Shown one piece after another: positions 11,465 to 22,724 of a stretch of 64,000 nt of DNA; within the stretch, counting starts at the first letter, position 1; every line of letters begins with the position of its first letter. The notes below the pieces were generated by a model. That model made no database searches, was not told the origin of the DNA, and was given only the letters and a program-made list of their open reading frames with translations. Source of the DNA: Sarcocystis neurona (Eukaryota > Apicomplexa > Conoidasida > Eucoccidiorida > Sarcocystidae); assembly GCA_000727475.1 (NCBI GenBank), contig KL647289.1, positions 3,115,600-3,179,599 of the forward strand, written 5' to 3'. A program made the translations under genes and the position numbers.

Positions 11465-13740
11465 CTTTACTCCACCTGCAGCTGGCATCTATCCGCTGAC
11501 GTCTACCGGCCTCGAGGACTGCATACAGACGTATTTGTACGCGTGCTCGAGAACGGGTGCCGTACACATGTGCATGATGCAGAGCAACGTCACGAAGTAC
11601 AGATGAGCAAGTTTGACAGAGAGTGGAGAGATGCATTAGTCAAACACACCTACACGCTGTATATTGTCTATACGAGTTGAGTCGGTATACGTTCAACTTT
11701 TCCACATCCACGTACGAATGAAAGAAGGGAAGAGAAGAGAGAAACAAGGAAAAACACAGCCGCCAAACCTATACGTGAATATATACACACACACGCGTGT
11801 CTATCATGTGTATATGGATAAGTCACATTAACAAAGACGACTGTAGTACTCTACGCTTGCAGGGCAGTGGTTGTAGTGCGTACGTGCTTGCAAGTGAAGA
11901 AAAAGAAATGCTCGAACCCCGCCGCAGCAGTGCAAGCTTCCTAGCAACAGAAAATGCTGCGCACCGTGCCCTTAAGGCCCAGCTGCTGCGTGGAACGGGC
12001 CGACGACTTCTCCCGTTCCGCCGGTACTACGTGTATCTATCTACCGACTATACCTTCACCTGTCTACGTGTCTGCGCCTCGATATGCATATATATATATA
12101 TATTGATGTATTTGTGTGGACACGGACTGGTACACACATTTGTGTACATGTGAATGTAAGTGTGAGCTGAAGCGCACGGGTACGTACAGAAAGAAAGACC
12201 ACAAAGGCAGATATTGTGCGTGTATCGGATCGCCACTGGTCCTTGGCATGCCAACTTCGCTTGCACTGGTGAAAGTGACGTGGCACATGTGCTGCTGTCG
12301 GCCAGTGCGTTCTGCGGTGCTGTCGTGAACGCGGCCCTGTGAGCAGCAGCAGCAGCTGGATAGCGACGCTGCTGCAGCTCCCGCAGGACCGTGAACGAAC
12401 GGCGGCGGATCTCTTGGTCGACTGGCACCAGCAGTTCGCCTCAGGGAGGTGCACTCCCACGCACTCAGAATTTGTTAGCAGCACTGCTGCGGCCGCAGCA
12501 TCACATTCTGTCTCAGCAACAGCTGGAGCTCTCCGTGTCACATGCGGCAACAGCAGCACTGTTACGAATGCTGCAGAAGCTCTCCTGTGCCGCAGACTTG
12601 GAAGCAGCAGCAGGTCCGGTAGACATGCGCGGCAGCCAGACAACAGCAGCAGCGTCAGTGCTCGAATATCTCAGCAGCGCTCAATTACGTCGGCATCAGC
12701 AACAACTCTGCTGCAACGCAAGCCTTCAGCAATTCGGCTGCTGCAACCCTAGTAGCAGCTATGCTGCTGCAGCGCAAGCAATTGTCTGCCGTGTAGAACT
12801 GGTTAAACAGTATCAGCGGCAATGTGTGTTACTGACGTCGGCTACGACGCAGTGGTGGGCCGGGTCGCTCCTGCGATAGCGACACGGTTGCTGCTACTAG
12901 GCAGTCACAAGACGACTTCTTGGCTGCTGCAGCATCCGAAGCGTCTTTGCTGCGCCACAGGAACAAAAACTCCTCTACTGCTGCTGCATGAAAGCAACTC
13001 TGCTGCTGCAGCACAGCCAAAGGCGCGGCCGCTTCAATCCTCCTGCAGTAACTACAATACCTCTGTGTAATTTCGAAATTTCGACACTTCCGCTGCCGCC
13101 GAACACACGAGGACGCCACTCCGATGTGCTGCAAAGTGTCGAAACAGGTCTGCAGTATAAACCCTCAAGTCTCTACAGGACACTAGCCTACCTCAAGCAG
13201 CAGCGGCAGCAGCGCTGACGTCGCGCAGGTTCTTCTTGCTGTTATCGATGTACAGCTGAATCATTCCTGTTGTCACTAGGACCCGCCCGGCGCTAAGGCG
13301 GCATCCTCGCGGCATAGTATCCGCGGTAATGTATACGCACATATACGCACACAGAGAGAGAAGCAGCAGCAGCACCAGCTAAACCAGTGCAGCACGCCCA
13401 CAAAAATTCTTCTCTTCATCAGCTGAACATGTCTGCGGGCTGTCACTCTTCAAAATCCTCCATACACGACTCCTACAAACTGGTGTCAACCAGCACACGA
13501 CACACGTGTATATATGTGTCTCTCGCTCTATCTGTATACATAGGTATCTGTATGTCCCCATTTGGCAGCAGCAGTGTCACGCACTGCAAGTAGTGAGAAT
13601 TTTGTCCAGCGGGGGTACGGCTCAGTGAAGAAACATCGCGCGAACAAGCGGCAGGGCGTAAAACTCTGCTGCTGCAGCTTCTGCAGGTCCTTATAGAACG
13701 CACGCACAGCGACATCTCTGGGTAAATACTTCCGCCACTA
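11465..13740. other. Unassigned coding-like interval
   Basis: The region is about half GC with few stops on either strand. The plus strand has an open frame at 12391-12879 (Gln/Ala/Leu-rich, helix-like). The minus strand has a well-bounded exon candidate at 13737-13585 (WRKYLPRDVAVRAFYKDLQK). The acceptor before it is AG, and a GT follows it. I cannot tell which strand is transcribed and recognise no domain. Confidence 0.25.
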
Positions 13741-13789
13741 GCACGGGCTCACCCCATGCCCATGCAAAAGCGTTAATCAATATACACGC

Positions 13790-14525
13790 CCATGTACGTG
13801 GACGCACTCATGTATATATATACATATATATGTATATATAGGCACGCCCATGTATGTGCACGTACTCACAGATACATATATATCTATATAAATATATATA
13901 TATATAATAAACATATATACGCTCATGTAGGTGCACTTACTCACATATATATATATATATATATATATCCACGCCCGCGTACACTCACGTACTCACATAT
14001 ATTTAGATGTGTGAAGCTATTTATAGCTGTTTCTCTGCATACGACTACATAAGCAGACAGCGGGCCTATCTAGGCCTGCTGATCCTCACCCTACATGTAC
14101 AACATGTATGTATGCAAGCAAAGAGTTACGTAGTATATTTAGATGGAAGGGGTATTTGTATACGTTAGAAAAGACGGGCCTGCAGGGATGAGTATAGAAA
14201 CTGACGCGCGCAGGTCCACGGATGCCGGCGTCTGAGGCCCCTGCAGAGCGTGACCGCCACAGACTCGCGTGCGTAGTAGCGCTACTCAGCAGCTACACAT
14301 GTCCACCTGCATGCCGTTGTTTGAATATATAAAGAAACAGAGAGAGCGGGAGAAACAGACAAAAGGTGAGGAGAGGAGAAGGCCAGAATGAAAAAGCTAT
14401 ATTTACCGACGTAAATACTTGTCCACAGATGTATACGTAGACCTGTCAAAACACATACAAGTCACTGTACTACCATGTATATATATATACGTATATGTAT
14501 ACATATATATACACATATAGATATG
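13790..14525. repeat. TA/CA microsatellites flanking a unique island
   Basis: Microsatellites occupy 13790-14010 and 14470-14525. The island between holds no exon I can support. Confidence 0.6.
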
Positions 14526-14559
14526 CGAGGGCTGGACTCTGCTTGTGGATTCTCGAATA

Positions 14560-15321
14560 GAAGATCTTTTTGCTGCACAGGGGTGTTGCTGCTGTTATTC
14601 TTCCTGACGAGCTCTTGTGTCGTTCTGTTTCTCTTCTGCCTGGCGTCTCTTCCCCTTGCTGCCGCGTCTCGTCCGTCAGCTGCTGCTGCCGCCGCTGCTC
14701 GGCTTGCTCTTCTTCTTTTTCTTTTCCCCTCGCCCTTCGTCTCTTTTGCTGCTGCTCCTCGTCCTCTCCCACCTCATTATCTTCTTCCTCTTCCCTCGCT
14801 CCTGCTGCTGCTGGCCTGCTGCTGCTGTCCTGTTTTCCCTGGCCAGCAACTCTGCAGACGCTTACCTTCCTGTTGCCCCTGCTGCTGCGGAAGCTGCTTC
14901 TCCCCACCATCCCTGCAGCCCCCGTCTCGTCTTCTTGTCGCCGTATCCTGCCCTTCGCGCCTGCTGCTCCTCGGCAGCAGCTTCCCTCACGTCCCGGCCC
15001 TCCTCCTCTTCTCCTCCTCCCCATTCTCCCTGCTGCTGCTCTCCCTCTTCTTCTCATTTCTCTCCTCTCTGCTGCTTCCGCTGGTGCTGTTCCTGCTCTC
15101 CGCTGCCTCTCGCTTCTCCTCTGCTGCTGTTGCTGCTGTTGTTTCTCCACCCTCTCTCTGGCACAGAGCTGCCGCTGCTTCCTCGTCTCTCCACCCGGAC
15201 AACGGCACCGCCGCTGCTGTTGCGCCTCTCTCCTGCTCCTTTCCCGCGCCCTTTCCTCTGCTCCTGCGGCTGCTTCTGCTGCCGACCCCACCCCCGCCTC
15301 CCTCCCCTGCTGCCGCTGCTG
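14560..15321. repeat. CTG- and CCT-rich tract 3' of the TRIAP1 gene
   Basis: Dense CTG and CTCCT repeats. Plus-strand frames of up to about 400 codons are only Leu/Ser/Cys/Pro, and minus-strand frames are Gln/Arg/Gly/Glu. This is probably the 3' untranslated or downstream region of the minus-strand TRIAP1 homologue, whose stop codon is at 15324-15322. Confidence 0.6.
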
Positions 15322-15720
15322 TTACAGAGCGCCCCCCCCTCCCCGTTCTCCTGCTGCAGCCGCTTCTGTTGCAGGCCGCCCGCCCGTCCCTCCCTCGGCT
15401 GCTGCTGCTGTTGTAATAGACCGCCCGCCCTTCTTCCCTCCCTCTCCTGCTGCTGCCGCTTCTGTGGCAGAGCCAGCCCCCCCGCCTCGCTCTCCTGGCG
15501 CCCCTGCTCCCGCTGCACGAGACGCGTCATCGAAAAGCGAAGGCGCAGCAGCGAGTCCAGCAAGTCCTTTCTGCTGCAGCTCTTCCATGACGCATGCGCG
15601 GTATTCTTCGAAGAAATGCCCGCATGTGTCCTGCAGCAGCCTCCCCTTCGTGAAGTGATAGCGATACCAGTGGTTCCAGCACTGATCATACCTTTCTTTC
15701 TCTCCTCTGCAGGAATTCAT
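15322..15720 (-). CDS. TRIAP1: TRIAP1/Mdm35 homologue with Ala/Gly-rich tail
   Basis: This is a 132-residue protein that needs no intron, starting at the ATG at 15720-15718. Residues 1-55 carry twin CX9C motifs: Cys4-Cys14 in the segment ending YDQC, and a second pair in TCGHFFEEYRACV. Between them is WNHWYRYHFTKG. This is the signature of TRIAP1/Mdm35, the small mitochondrial intermembrane-space protein that stabilises PRELI/Ups phospholipid-transfer proteins. The known fold is a disulphide-linked helical hairpin. Family members are about 75-90 residues. Here about 75 extra residues follow, low in complexity and made of imperfect ATEAAAAGERGG-like units. The frame is open 10 codons further upstream to an in-frame ATG at 15750. 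I prefer the second Met because family members begin near MNS, and CAG directly before it could be a 5' UTR acceptor. Confidence 0.92.
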   Translation of the reverse strand: MNSCRGEKERYDQCWNHWYRYHFTKGRLLQDTCGHFFEEYRACVMEELQQKGLAGLAAAPSLFDDASRAAGAGAPGERGGGAGSATEAAAAGEGGKKGGRSITTAAAAEGGTGGRPATEAAAAGERGGGGAL

Positions 15721-15879
15721 CTGCCCGGCCAGGGTTGTCCACACAAACACACAAAGCCGAGGAAATGTCTTCTTTTTCTCGCTCTCCCTACCTGTCTAAC
15801 TTTCCCTCGGTCTTTCGCTTGACACACATACATTGACGTTACGCTGCCTAACATAGACATGTTGTACCCAGGCTTCTAG

Positions 15880-16085
15880 ACATATATATATATACGTAGA
15901 TATATCTTTAGTATATGTTTAGCATATATGCAGTGATATAGTTTATGCATGCATATATATGTATAGAATATGATATATATATATAAATAGGTGTGTGTAG
16001 AGGTATGTGTAGCCGGTATTTCAGGAAGCCCCTGTCTACCCTGTTGCTCTCGTGAATATAAACAGATGTAATATACAAACACGTA
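15880..16085. repeat. TA microsatellites
   Basis: TATATA and TATGCA repeats upstream of the TRIAP1 gene. No coding signal. Confidence 0.6.
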
Positions 16086-16249
16086 CGGATTGGCAGATAA
16101 ATTTTGCTTCTTGAATAATACGCATATATTCTACATCCACATAGCTACCGGAGTATCACACGCCGCGCTCTGCTCGCACTCTCTCTCTTTTTCGTCTCTC
16201 TACTCTCCTCCACGAGTATGTACCCGTGGGGTGTCTAGACACCACACCG

Positions 16250-17060
16250 CCATATATATATATATTACTCCAGAATGCTATATATATGATATTCCACAAT
16301 GTTATATATATACATATAATATATACACTACCTGGAGTATACATATTATACTCCATAGTGCTAAAAACGTATACACTATTCCACAGTACTATGTGTATGC
16401 GGTAGTCCACAATGTTGTATATACACATAAGTTACTCCACAGTGTTCTATATATACATGTGTATGACACTCTACGGTATTATGTGCATGTAATAGTCCAC
16501 AAGGTTATACATAAATGCACATAAATGAGTCTGTAGTGTTCTATGTGTATACGTATATGACAATGCACAGTTTTACGTATACGTAGTAGTTATATACATA
16601 TATATATATATCTCTATAGTGTTATATATATATATATATATATGTATGACACTCAACAGGCTTATGTATATGTCGTGGTCCACAGTGATATATATATATA
16701 TATATGTATATATTTGTATGTAGATTACTCTATAGTATTCTATATGTAGATATATATACATATATATATGACACTCCACAGTCTTATGTATACGTAGTAG
16801 TCCACAATGATATATACATATATAAATTACTCTATATGCATATATATATATAAATGACACTCCACAGTCTTATGTATATGTCGTCGTCCACAGTAATATA
16901 TATATGTGTATATAAATTAGTCTGTAGTGTTCTATATTTTGTGTATATATGACACTTCACAGTGTTACGCATATGTACTCGTCCACAGTGTTACACGCCT
17001 ATATATAGGGTATATATATAAACTACCTCACAGTGTGATGTGTGTATGATACTCAACAAC
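16250..17060. repeat. Degenerate interspersed tandem array
   Basis: Three words recur in fixed order: GACACTCCACAGTCTTATGT (versions near 16464, 16648, 16770, 16856, 16951), then GTAGTCCACAATG (near 16404, 16493, 16676, 16798, 16884, 16979), then an ACTCTATAGTGTTCTATAT-like word. TA runs of variable length separate them. The unit is roughly 90-180 bp because the TA spacers vary. Confidence 0.75.
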
Positions 17061-17780
17061 GCTTCTACATATATATATGTCGAACTCCAGCAGCATCTCA
17101 TATAAGGAGATGTAAAGGGCTAACTATAATTGCCCATGCTGTAGGGAAGAAGCTGCAGAGGTGGAGGAGATTGAAGGGCGTCTCTCTCTCCGTCGCTTTG
17201 CTGACACGCCGTCCAGCGGTCCTCATTTGCATGGATGCAACAAGCCCGAGGAAACGCTACGAAAATGGAGGAGGAGGAGGAGAAGCCCTGCAGCAGGGGC
17301 GCGCTTCGAAGAAGGGGCTTCAACATGAAGAGACTACTGCCTGGGCTTTTCGCTTCTCTTCACATGCGCATGCAGTGCGCCGCTGCTACGTGGAGCAGCC
17401 GAACGCATGCGCCCACGGAGAGACGGCTCCTACGAGTAAAATCTCGGAGGTTCTTCACGTGTATATTATACGCAGCTGTCCACAGTAGATGGAGGAAAAG
17501 GGCAGAAACTTCATAACTTTCTCTGGACACACAGAAAAGCCGTTCCATCCCAAGGACAGCCTACGGAAGGTTGAAATACACAGGGAAACGCAGAAAAGTA
17601 CTGCTGCAGGACACATATATATAGAGGTTTGGCGGGAATATGGGGGCGGAGCGGAGGCGTCGTAGACCCACGAGTATATATAGAGACTTGTATATGCGTT
17701 GACGTGGACGGGCGTAGAAGACATGAGTGAAATTGATGTGTACCAAGCGACCCCGCCCCATAAAAAAGACGTTGTTCTTC
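17060..17780. other. Unassigned unique island
   Basis: The non-repetitive DNA at 17100-17500 is open in two plus-strand frames and at least two minus-strand frames. None contains a motif I recognise. It could be an exon or spacer. Confidence 0.2.
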
Positions 17781-17789
17781 TCCCTAGCT

Positions 17790-18290
17790 GACCTACACGC
17801 AATTTACATATATACATGTATGTACAGCCACGCACATATCTATGGGACAGTGGCTCACACATGTACTTACATATATACGTAAATGTCCAGGACAGCCACA
17901 GATATGAATCTATACATACACATATATATGTATATATATACACGCGAGGCAATTTACATATACGTGTCGATACATGAATATATTCGCATCTATATCTCTC
18001 ACTCTCTCTACATACATATATATCTATACATATCTATATATGAAGCAGTATACACATATATGTATATACACATATGGACGTCTCTATGGGATAGCCATAC
18101 AGACGTATACATATATTACATATATACATACACGTACAGAATAGTTACATGTATGTATATATATATATATCTCTATATGTATATATATATAAATACGCAC
18201 CTTTGCATAGGGAGATAGCCATACATATATATATTGCTGTGTGTGTGTGTGTAGCATGTAATGTATATGTATAGATATATGTTGAGGGGG
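17790..18290. repeat. TA/TACA microsatellites
   Basis: Dense TA, TACA and TATG repeats. The Tyr/Ile/His frames are artefacts. Confidence 0.8.
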
Positions 18291-18299
18291 AGAAGAAAC

Positions 18300-20140
18300 T
18301 GGGTAGAAATGAGGAGACGTGTTAACGAAGAGAGTGAGGAGACTTACGGCCTCGGCACGACCAGCAGTTCCCGGTCGTTGGCGATCCTTATTTTGGACGG
18401 GGGGCCGTCGCCTCGGTTGCCGCCACGAGTCTGGTCGGAACGAGACGAGGCAGCGGAGACGGCGAGACGGCAGGGGATGCGAAGAACAGGCGGCAGCAGC
18501 AGACAATGCGGAAGGGAGTGCGGCAGACTGGGAGGCTGCGCGGCAACGTGCTGAGAAAGAAGCTGAGGAACTGCAGGATGGGGAGGCAGCCGCTGCAGCA
18601 GCACCGACACAGGCAACAGAAGCAGCAGCAGCAGCAGGAAGAAGAGAAGAAGAAGACGGCGGATGACAGCCACCTGCTGGCGAAGGAGACGCTGCAGGAG
18701 GACGGGTCTCACGCATCTTATGAGCACATGGGGAGAAAACGTTCCCAGGAAAAGTAGGTGCCCCCCGCTGTTGACGAGGGAAAATACAGAAGTACGAACG
18801 ACCTGGCACCAGTGCTGCTGCTGTCACGCGTGCTGCTGCTGTCACGCCTGCTGCTGCTGCGGGTTGATCTGCTGCTGCTGCTGCAGCGGACGAAGCGTCA
18901 CCGGCGCTGCCCCTGCTGCTGACGCTGGAAGCAATGGGGTCGCCAACAGCTGCTCCTGCTGCTGCCATATCAGAAGCAGATGGGAAATTCTATGCACGGG
19001 CACTGCAGGCGAAGCAGCAACAAAGTCAAGGATTTATCAAACGTCGAAATTCTAAACTTTCCTGCTACATTCCCGGAAAACAGCAGGCGGCGAGGCCTTC
19101 CTACTGCTGCTGCTCCTGCTGCTATTGTAACAGCTGCTCCTCCTCCTCCTATTGCTGCTGCTCCTGCTGATGCTGCTGCTCCTCCTCCTCCTGCTGCTCG
19201 TCCTGCTGCTGGNNNNNNNNNNNNNNNNNNNNNNNNNNNNNNNNNNNNNNNNNNNNNNNNNNNNNNNNNNNNNNNNNNNNNNNNNNNNNNNNNNNNNNNN
19301 NNNNNNNNNNNNNNNNNNNNNNNNNNNNNNNNNNNNNNNNNNNNNNNNNNNNNNNNNNNNNNNNNNNNNNNNNNNNNNNNNNNNNNNNNNNNNNNNNNNN
19401 NNNNNNNNNNNNNNNNNNNNNNNNNNNNNNNNNNNNNNNNNNNNNNNNNNNNNNNNNNNNNNNNNNNNNNNNNNNNNNNNNNNNNNNNNNNNNNNNNNNN
19501 NNNNNNNNNNNNNNNNNNNNNNNNNNNNNNNNNNNNNNNNNNNNNNNNNNNNNNNNNNNNNNNNNNNNNNNNNNNNNNNNNNNNNNNNNNNNNNNNNNNN
19601 NNNNNNNNNNNNNNNNNNNNNNNNNNNNNNNNNNNNNNNNNNNNNNNNNNNNNNNNNNNNNNNNNNNNNNNNNNNNNNNNNNNNNNNNNNNNNNNNNNNN
19701 NNNNNNNNNNNNNNNNNNNNNNNNNNNNNNNNNNNNNNNNNNNNNNNNNNNNNNNNNNNNNNNNNNNNNNNNNNNNNNNNNNNNNNNNNNNNNNNNNNNN
19801 NNNNNNNNNNNNNNNNNNNNNNNNNNNNNNNNNNNNNNNNNNNNNNNNNNNNNNNNNNNNNNNNNNNNNNNNNNNNNNNNNNNNNNNNNNNNNNNNNNNN
19901 NNNNNNNGCTGCTGCGCCTCTGGCTGCTGGTGTACTGCTCCTGCTACTGTTGCGCCTCTTGCTGGTGTTCCTGCTGCTGCTGCTTGTAGTTTTATTATTG
20001 CTGCGCCTGTTGAGACTCGTGGAGCTTGTACGGCTGCGGCAGCTGCTGACGCTGCGGCTGTTGTTTCGTTTTTCTGCTATAACGCTGCCATCGCTGCGAA
20101 CAACGCTGGTGTACGTAGAGGAAACTGGGACAAATAGGCA
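18300..20140. other. Alanine-rich coding-like interval broken by an assembly gap
   Basis: On the plus strand 18870-19100 gives SEADGKFYARALQAKQQQSQ, and 19908-20137 an Ala-rich frame ending at a TAG. On the minus strand a long pyrimidine run (20150-21300 read in reverse) leads to an AG near 20130, followed by an Ala/Gln-rich frame, and the far side of the gap gives RPRRLLFSGNVAGKF. The polypyrimidine leader slightly favours the minus strand. A gene is likely, but its strand and product are undecided. Confidence 0.3.
19213..19907. other. Assembly gap (695 N)
   Basis: An unbroken run of N. The bases on both sides are GCT/CTG repeats, so the gap almost certainly reflects failure to assemble a trinucleotide-repeat tract. 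Its true length is unknown. Confidence 0.97.
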
Positions 20141-20144
20141 GCGA

Positions 20145-21340
20145 AAGACGCAGGGGATTAAGCAAGGACAGAGACGGGGAAGAAGTGAGGAACGACAGCA
20201 GAAAGGGGAAGGCATTCGCCCACAAACATCAAGTTAGAAGAATCTGGAAGAAGAAAGGAGAAGGACGGCGGGAAGCCAAAAGAGAAAGGAGAAGGGAAAG
20301 CGGAAAACGAGGAACAGGAAGGGCTGGGAGGGCAACACAAGAAGCCCACGTGGGAAGAAGACGAGGCAACAAAAACAGCAAGAAGGTAGACAGACACAGG
20401 AAGGGGGGCGGACGTGAAACCTACACACGAATATACGGAGGAAAAGACGACGCAGACGAAAAAGAGTAAACCGGTAAAAGGGATCAGAACAGTCTTTGGT
20501 AATACAAAAAAAATGGGAAGTTTCACGACAGGGCACTGCACACGCCGTCGAGCAAAGACGCGACCCCGATGCGGCCCGGGAGAAAGGCGGAAGCCGATAC
20601 CCGCGCCGATGAAGAAGGAGAAGAAAGATGAAAAGTGGACAGTCTTTCGCTTTTTCCGCTGCGAAAGAGGAAATCGGGAAAGGTGCTGCTCCTGAAAAGA
20701 AAGAGAAATGCTTTAGCGGAAAAAAGGGCGAGTTGTCAAAGTGTGCAAGTGCGGCATAGAAGTAGGATGCGGTTCCTGCTGGAAACGGAGGAAAGACCGA
20801 GTAGGGAAGGAACAGGGAGAAGGAAGATGCGGCGAGAGAAAAGGGGAAAGGACGGAAGAAGAAATGGAAGAGGAGGAAGGGGAGAGTGCAGAAAAGGGAA
20901 AGAAAAAACGAAACAAGAGACGAACGAAGCGAGACACAGAAGCGAAGAGGAAGGGGAAGTGAAGGATGACCGACGGGTTTGCAAGGAGAAGAGAAGGAAA
21001 AAGTTCGGCGCACAAGGTGGACAGCTTGTCTTGTTGGACTGTGGAGCTACAAGAAAACCGACTTTGAAGAAACAGCGGACAAAATCAATCGAAGAAGCCA
21101 CCCGCCGGGATCTGCGTCCGCGGGAAAAGTGAAAAAGCACGGGCGGACGCAGGGAAGGCGCTGGAAAGAGACGCAGTGCAGAGAAGAGAGAACATAAAAA
21201 AAAAGCAGGGAACGACGTGGAAAACGAAGGTCAGACACAAGCGAAGTTTTCCGTGAAGGCAGGGAGATGACCGAAGGAGTGCAACAGGGAGGAAAGAGAC
21301 CAAGAAGGAAGCACAGGAGTAGACAAGATAAGCTGGAAAG
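20145..21340 (-). repeat. Polypurine tract (polypyrimidine on the minus strand)
   Basis: About 1.2 kb of G/A-rich sequence on the plus strand, with charged Lys/Arg/Glu frames. It mirrors the polypyrimidine tract at 0.6-2.3 kb, which lies on the sense strand of an intron. By analogy it suggests minus-strand transcription here. Confidence 0.6.
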
Positions 21341-21589
21341 ATGTTCACGGAAATCAGAAGCAACTTTGTTATGCTATCCAGGGAAGAACGACGACTGCAG
21401 AAAAAGTCGGTTAACGCAAGTACGCTCGCTCTTCGATCACGTGTGGAAGCCGTTTCTTTCACTCCTTGAGTCGACAGTCATTTACTCGGTCATGAAGACC
21501 ATCCGTAAGGAAAAATAAAATAGACACGTGGTCACGAAGAAAACAGCTTCTAACGCAATATGCGAGAACCGAAGCGTCATCGTCGTCCT

Positions 21590-22720
21590 GCGCATGCAAA
21601 TATAGACATACACATACACACACATGTATGTATACATGTATATATATATATATATAGTGCGCCACTACATACAGACACTGTGCACCTAGATACTCATAAG
21701 ACAGAAACGTGTGAATGGAGGAGTTCATACACGCAGAAATGCGTTTTTCTTCATATATTCAATTCTGTGTCCCACTCCTCGTCCCGTATCGCCCTCTAGA
21801 TATCTCTGTATCTACATAAATGTACGTGTATATATATACATATTGTTGGTGTATGCTGTGTCAACAATCAGGAGGAGCAGGCATACTCCTGGCCGATGTC
21901 AGTCGGCGTCAATGCTGTATGCGAAACATTTCTATAAGACAGACACTGTACACCTATATATAAGTATATACGTTTGTGAGAGTATATTTGTATATGTAGA
22001 TCATGCTTCATGTTTACATATATACATATATATACATACATAGATTGATATTGAGCTTTACACTAGTGCATACATACCAATGAATATACATTTCACCTTT
22101 TACTGTGTGTGTCTATCTGTAGTAAGTTTCACGAAAAATTGTTCCACGCATGCACATCCCCCCACATTACATCGACAGTTACAGTATGTCTATACATGTT
22201 TATACTCTATCTGTGTGCATATATTATCTTCACATCCGCCTGTATCCGTTCGTTTCCTACATAGATTTTTTGGCAGCGTAGGGAGGTATCTCCACGTGCT
22301 GATTAACCGTAAACATATCAACATATAGCCGTGTGGACGCACGTGACACCCCTTGCAGCTACCGGTATACCATGACGCTTATAGGTGCGTCTCTCTCCCT
22401 ACTTTTTGTTCTCTCTATCTCTCTCTACATATATATATATATGTATGTACATACATACATACATACATACATACAAGTGGTGTCGACACGGATGGCACAA
22501 TTGCTAGGCAGAAATGTTTCTTCTATTGATAAAATATAACGACAGTTGTGAGCGCCATCGTAATCCTATTGACGCGTTGAAAGTATGCACCGGACGTGTA
22601 TACTCATATATACATCTAATACGTATGTATGTATATACATATATATACATATATATACAGGTATACACATAGACACGTATACACACATATAATATGTATA
22701 TCTGGTCGTCGTTCTCTCTC
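21590..22720. repeat. Microsatellites including a TACA array
   Basis: TA and CATA repeats with a near-perfect (CATA)n run at about 22445-22472. Short unique islands between them carry no recognisable exon. Confidence 0.7.
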
Positions 22721-22724
22721 TATA

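Noticed and set aside
14475..15822. Plus-strand open frames of 313-401 codons over the TRIAP1 region
   Set aside because: They are the antisense of the TRIAP1 homologue and its CTG-rich flank, and contain only Leu/Ser/Pro/Cys.
18084..18968. 294-codon minus-strand frame
   Set aside because: It is Ala/Ser-rich and runs into TA microsatellite (Tyr/Ile) at its end. Better-bounded alternatives exist on both strands, so it is not called as a gene.
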